Source: Treponema sp. (GTDB taxonomy: Bacteria; Spirochaetota; Spirochaetia; Treponematales; Breznakiellaceae). Taken from it: a stretch of 5,700 nt of DNA. This document shows positions 5,592 through 5,700 of this stretch, in pieces. The position numbers and the translations under genes were made by a program. Under the pieces are notes generated by a model. It did not search any database. It saw only the letters and a program-made list of their open reading frames with translations, and was not told the DNA's origin. The DNA is taken from contig JAITAW010000063.1 in assembly GCA_031283905.1 (NCBI GenBank), positions 1-5,700 of the forward strand, given 5' to 3'. Position 1 is the first letter of the stretch. Every line of letters begins with the position of its first letter.

Positions 5592-5611
5592 CCCCGCCGC
5601 AAGCGGCGGGG
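5592..5611. repeat. Perfect 9-bp GC palindrome, possible terminator on the minus strand
   Basis: CCCCGCCGC (5592-5600) and GCGGCGGGG (5603-5611) flank AA. In practice this is an 8-bp stem with a CAAG loop. On the minus strand the stem is followed by ATTCTTTATTA, a T-rich but interrupted tail that could end a transcript arriving from the right. Such CCCCGCCGC palindromes followed by TATT are commonly seen as dispersed repeats in bacterial chromosomes, including near small IS200/IS605-type elements. The sequence alone does not decide between these. Confidence 0.6.
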
Positions 5612-5616
5612 TATTG

Positions 5617-5637
5617 AAGATTTCTCCTTGAAATCTT
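5617..5637. repeat. Perfect 8-bp hairpin AAGATTTC-TCCTT-GAAATCTT
   Basis: An AT-rich inverted repeat five bases from the previous GC palindrome. On the minus strand the loop region reads AAGGAG, a Shine-Dalgarno-like sequence held in the loop, but no start codon follows at a useful distance. It is part of the hairpin series. Confidence 0.6.
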
Positions 5638-5643
5638 TGCGTA

Positions 5644-5666
5644 TGTGGGGGAACAAATCCCCCACA
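5644..5666. repeat. Perfect 8-bp hairpin TGTGGGGG-(7)-CCCCCACA
   Basis: Stem arms at 5644-5651 and 5659-5666 with loop AACAAAT. It lies seven bases beyond the AAGATTTC hairpin. It is followed at 5680-5693 by another small stem, CGCCC-TAAA-GGGCG, after which GGGGAATT reaches the window edge. The right boundary of the repeat unit is therefore not visible. Confidence 0.6.
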
Positions 5667-5700
5667 CCCCCAGTTTTTACGCCCTAAAGGGCGGGGAATT

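Larger units (their letters stand above)
5298..5700. other. Gene-free region upstream of def, rich in hairpins
   Basis: About 400 bases without a convincing gene. Open frames of about 50-75 codons exist on both strands, but they run through perfect palindromes, start at GTG or poor sites and show no protein-like pattern. For example, the plus-strand frame reading NPRRKRRGI is just the 5592-5611 hairpin translated. No tRNA or rRNA is seen. The content is one isolated hairpin (5349-5367), weaker pairings such as AACCA...TGGTT and GGTGC...GCACC around 5435-5505, and the hairpin cluster from 5505 to the right edge. Any gene further right is outside the window. Confidence 0.7.

Noticed and set aside
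5449..5667. 72-codon minus-strand frame in the hairpin region
   Set aside because: It starts with GTG inside a perfect palindrome, runs through three hairpins and shows no protein-like composition or ribosome binding site. It does not look like a TnpB C terminus.
5466..5687. 73-codon plus-strand frame containing NPRRKRRGI
   Set aside because: That string is the literal translation of the CCCCGCCGC palindrome and its flank. Such frames arise wherever this repeat occurs.
1..5700. Search for CRISPR arrays, tRNAs, rRNA, phage genes or a defence system
   Set aside because: No regularly spaced direct repeats, no cloverleaf, and no nuclease, integrase or transposase motifs were seen. The genes are housekeeping, transport or unknown.

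Overview
The window looks like part of a spirochaete chromosome, most likely a Treponema-type organism. This is inferred from protein style and gene order (def, fmt, then a membrane-anchored PASTA protein) and from the unfamiliar companion proteins. No 16S rRNA or other species marker is present. The coding is ordinary chromosomal coding. I see no phage, CRISPR array, tRNA or intact transposase.

Layout from left to right. (1) Positions 1-452, minus strand: the N-terminal 150 residues of a secreted family-5 (oligopeptide-type) ABC transporter substrate-binding protein, running off the left edge. It has a long Pro/Glu-rich linker. (2) Positions 470-1864, minus strand: a 464-residue, helical, probably cytoplasmic protein that I do not recognise, immediately upstream of (1) and apparently co-transcribed with it. 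(3) Positions 1865-1926: a 62-base divergent intergenic region with overlapping candidate promoters. (4) Positions 1927-2772, plus strand: a 281-residue probable lipoprotein of unknown function. It ends tail to tail with the next gene, and the two stop codons share a TTAA. (5) Positions 2769-5262, minus strand: a compact operon read def (peptide deformylase), fmt (Met-tRNA formyltransferase), then a one-pass membrane protein with three extracytoplasmic PASTA repeats and no kinase or penicillin-binding domain. (6) Positions 5263-5700: about 440 bases with no convincing gene. It holds the def promoter next to the gene, an isolated GC hairpin, and a dense run of perfect hairpins resembling dispersed palindromic repeats or the ends of small IS200/IS605-type elements.

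How they work together: fmt and def act at the two ends of the N-formylmethionine cycle. Fmt formylates initiator Met-tRNA and Def removes the formyl group from the new protein. The third gene shares their transcript and its product would sit in the cell wall space. The left-hand pair couples an unknown cytoplasmic protein to a solute-binding protein.

The most interesting points are: an A11 homopolymer inside the 17-base spacer of the putative def promoter; two minus-strand promoters whose -10 boxes lie exactly 6 bases before the ATG, suggesting leaderless mRNAs; and the stand-alone PASTA protein with an uncharacterised C-terminal domain. I did not find a clear new defence or mobile system.
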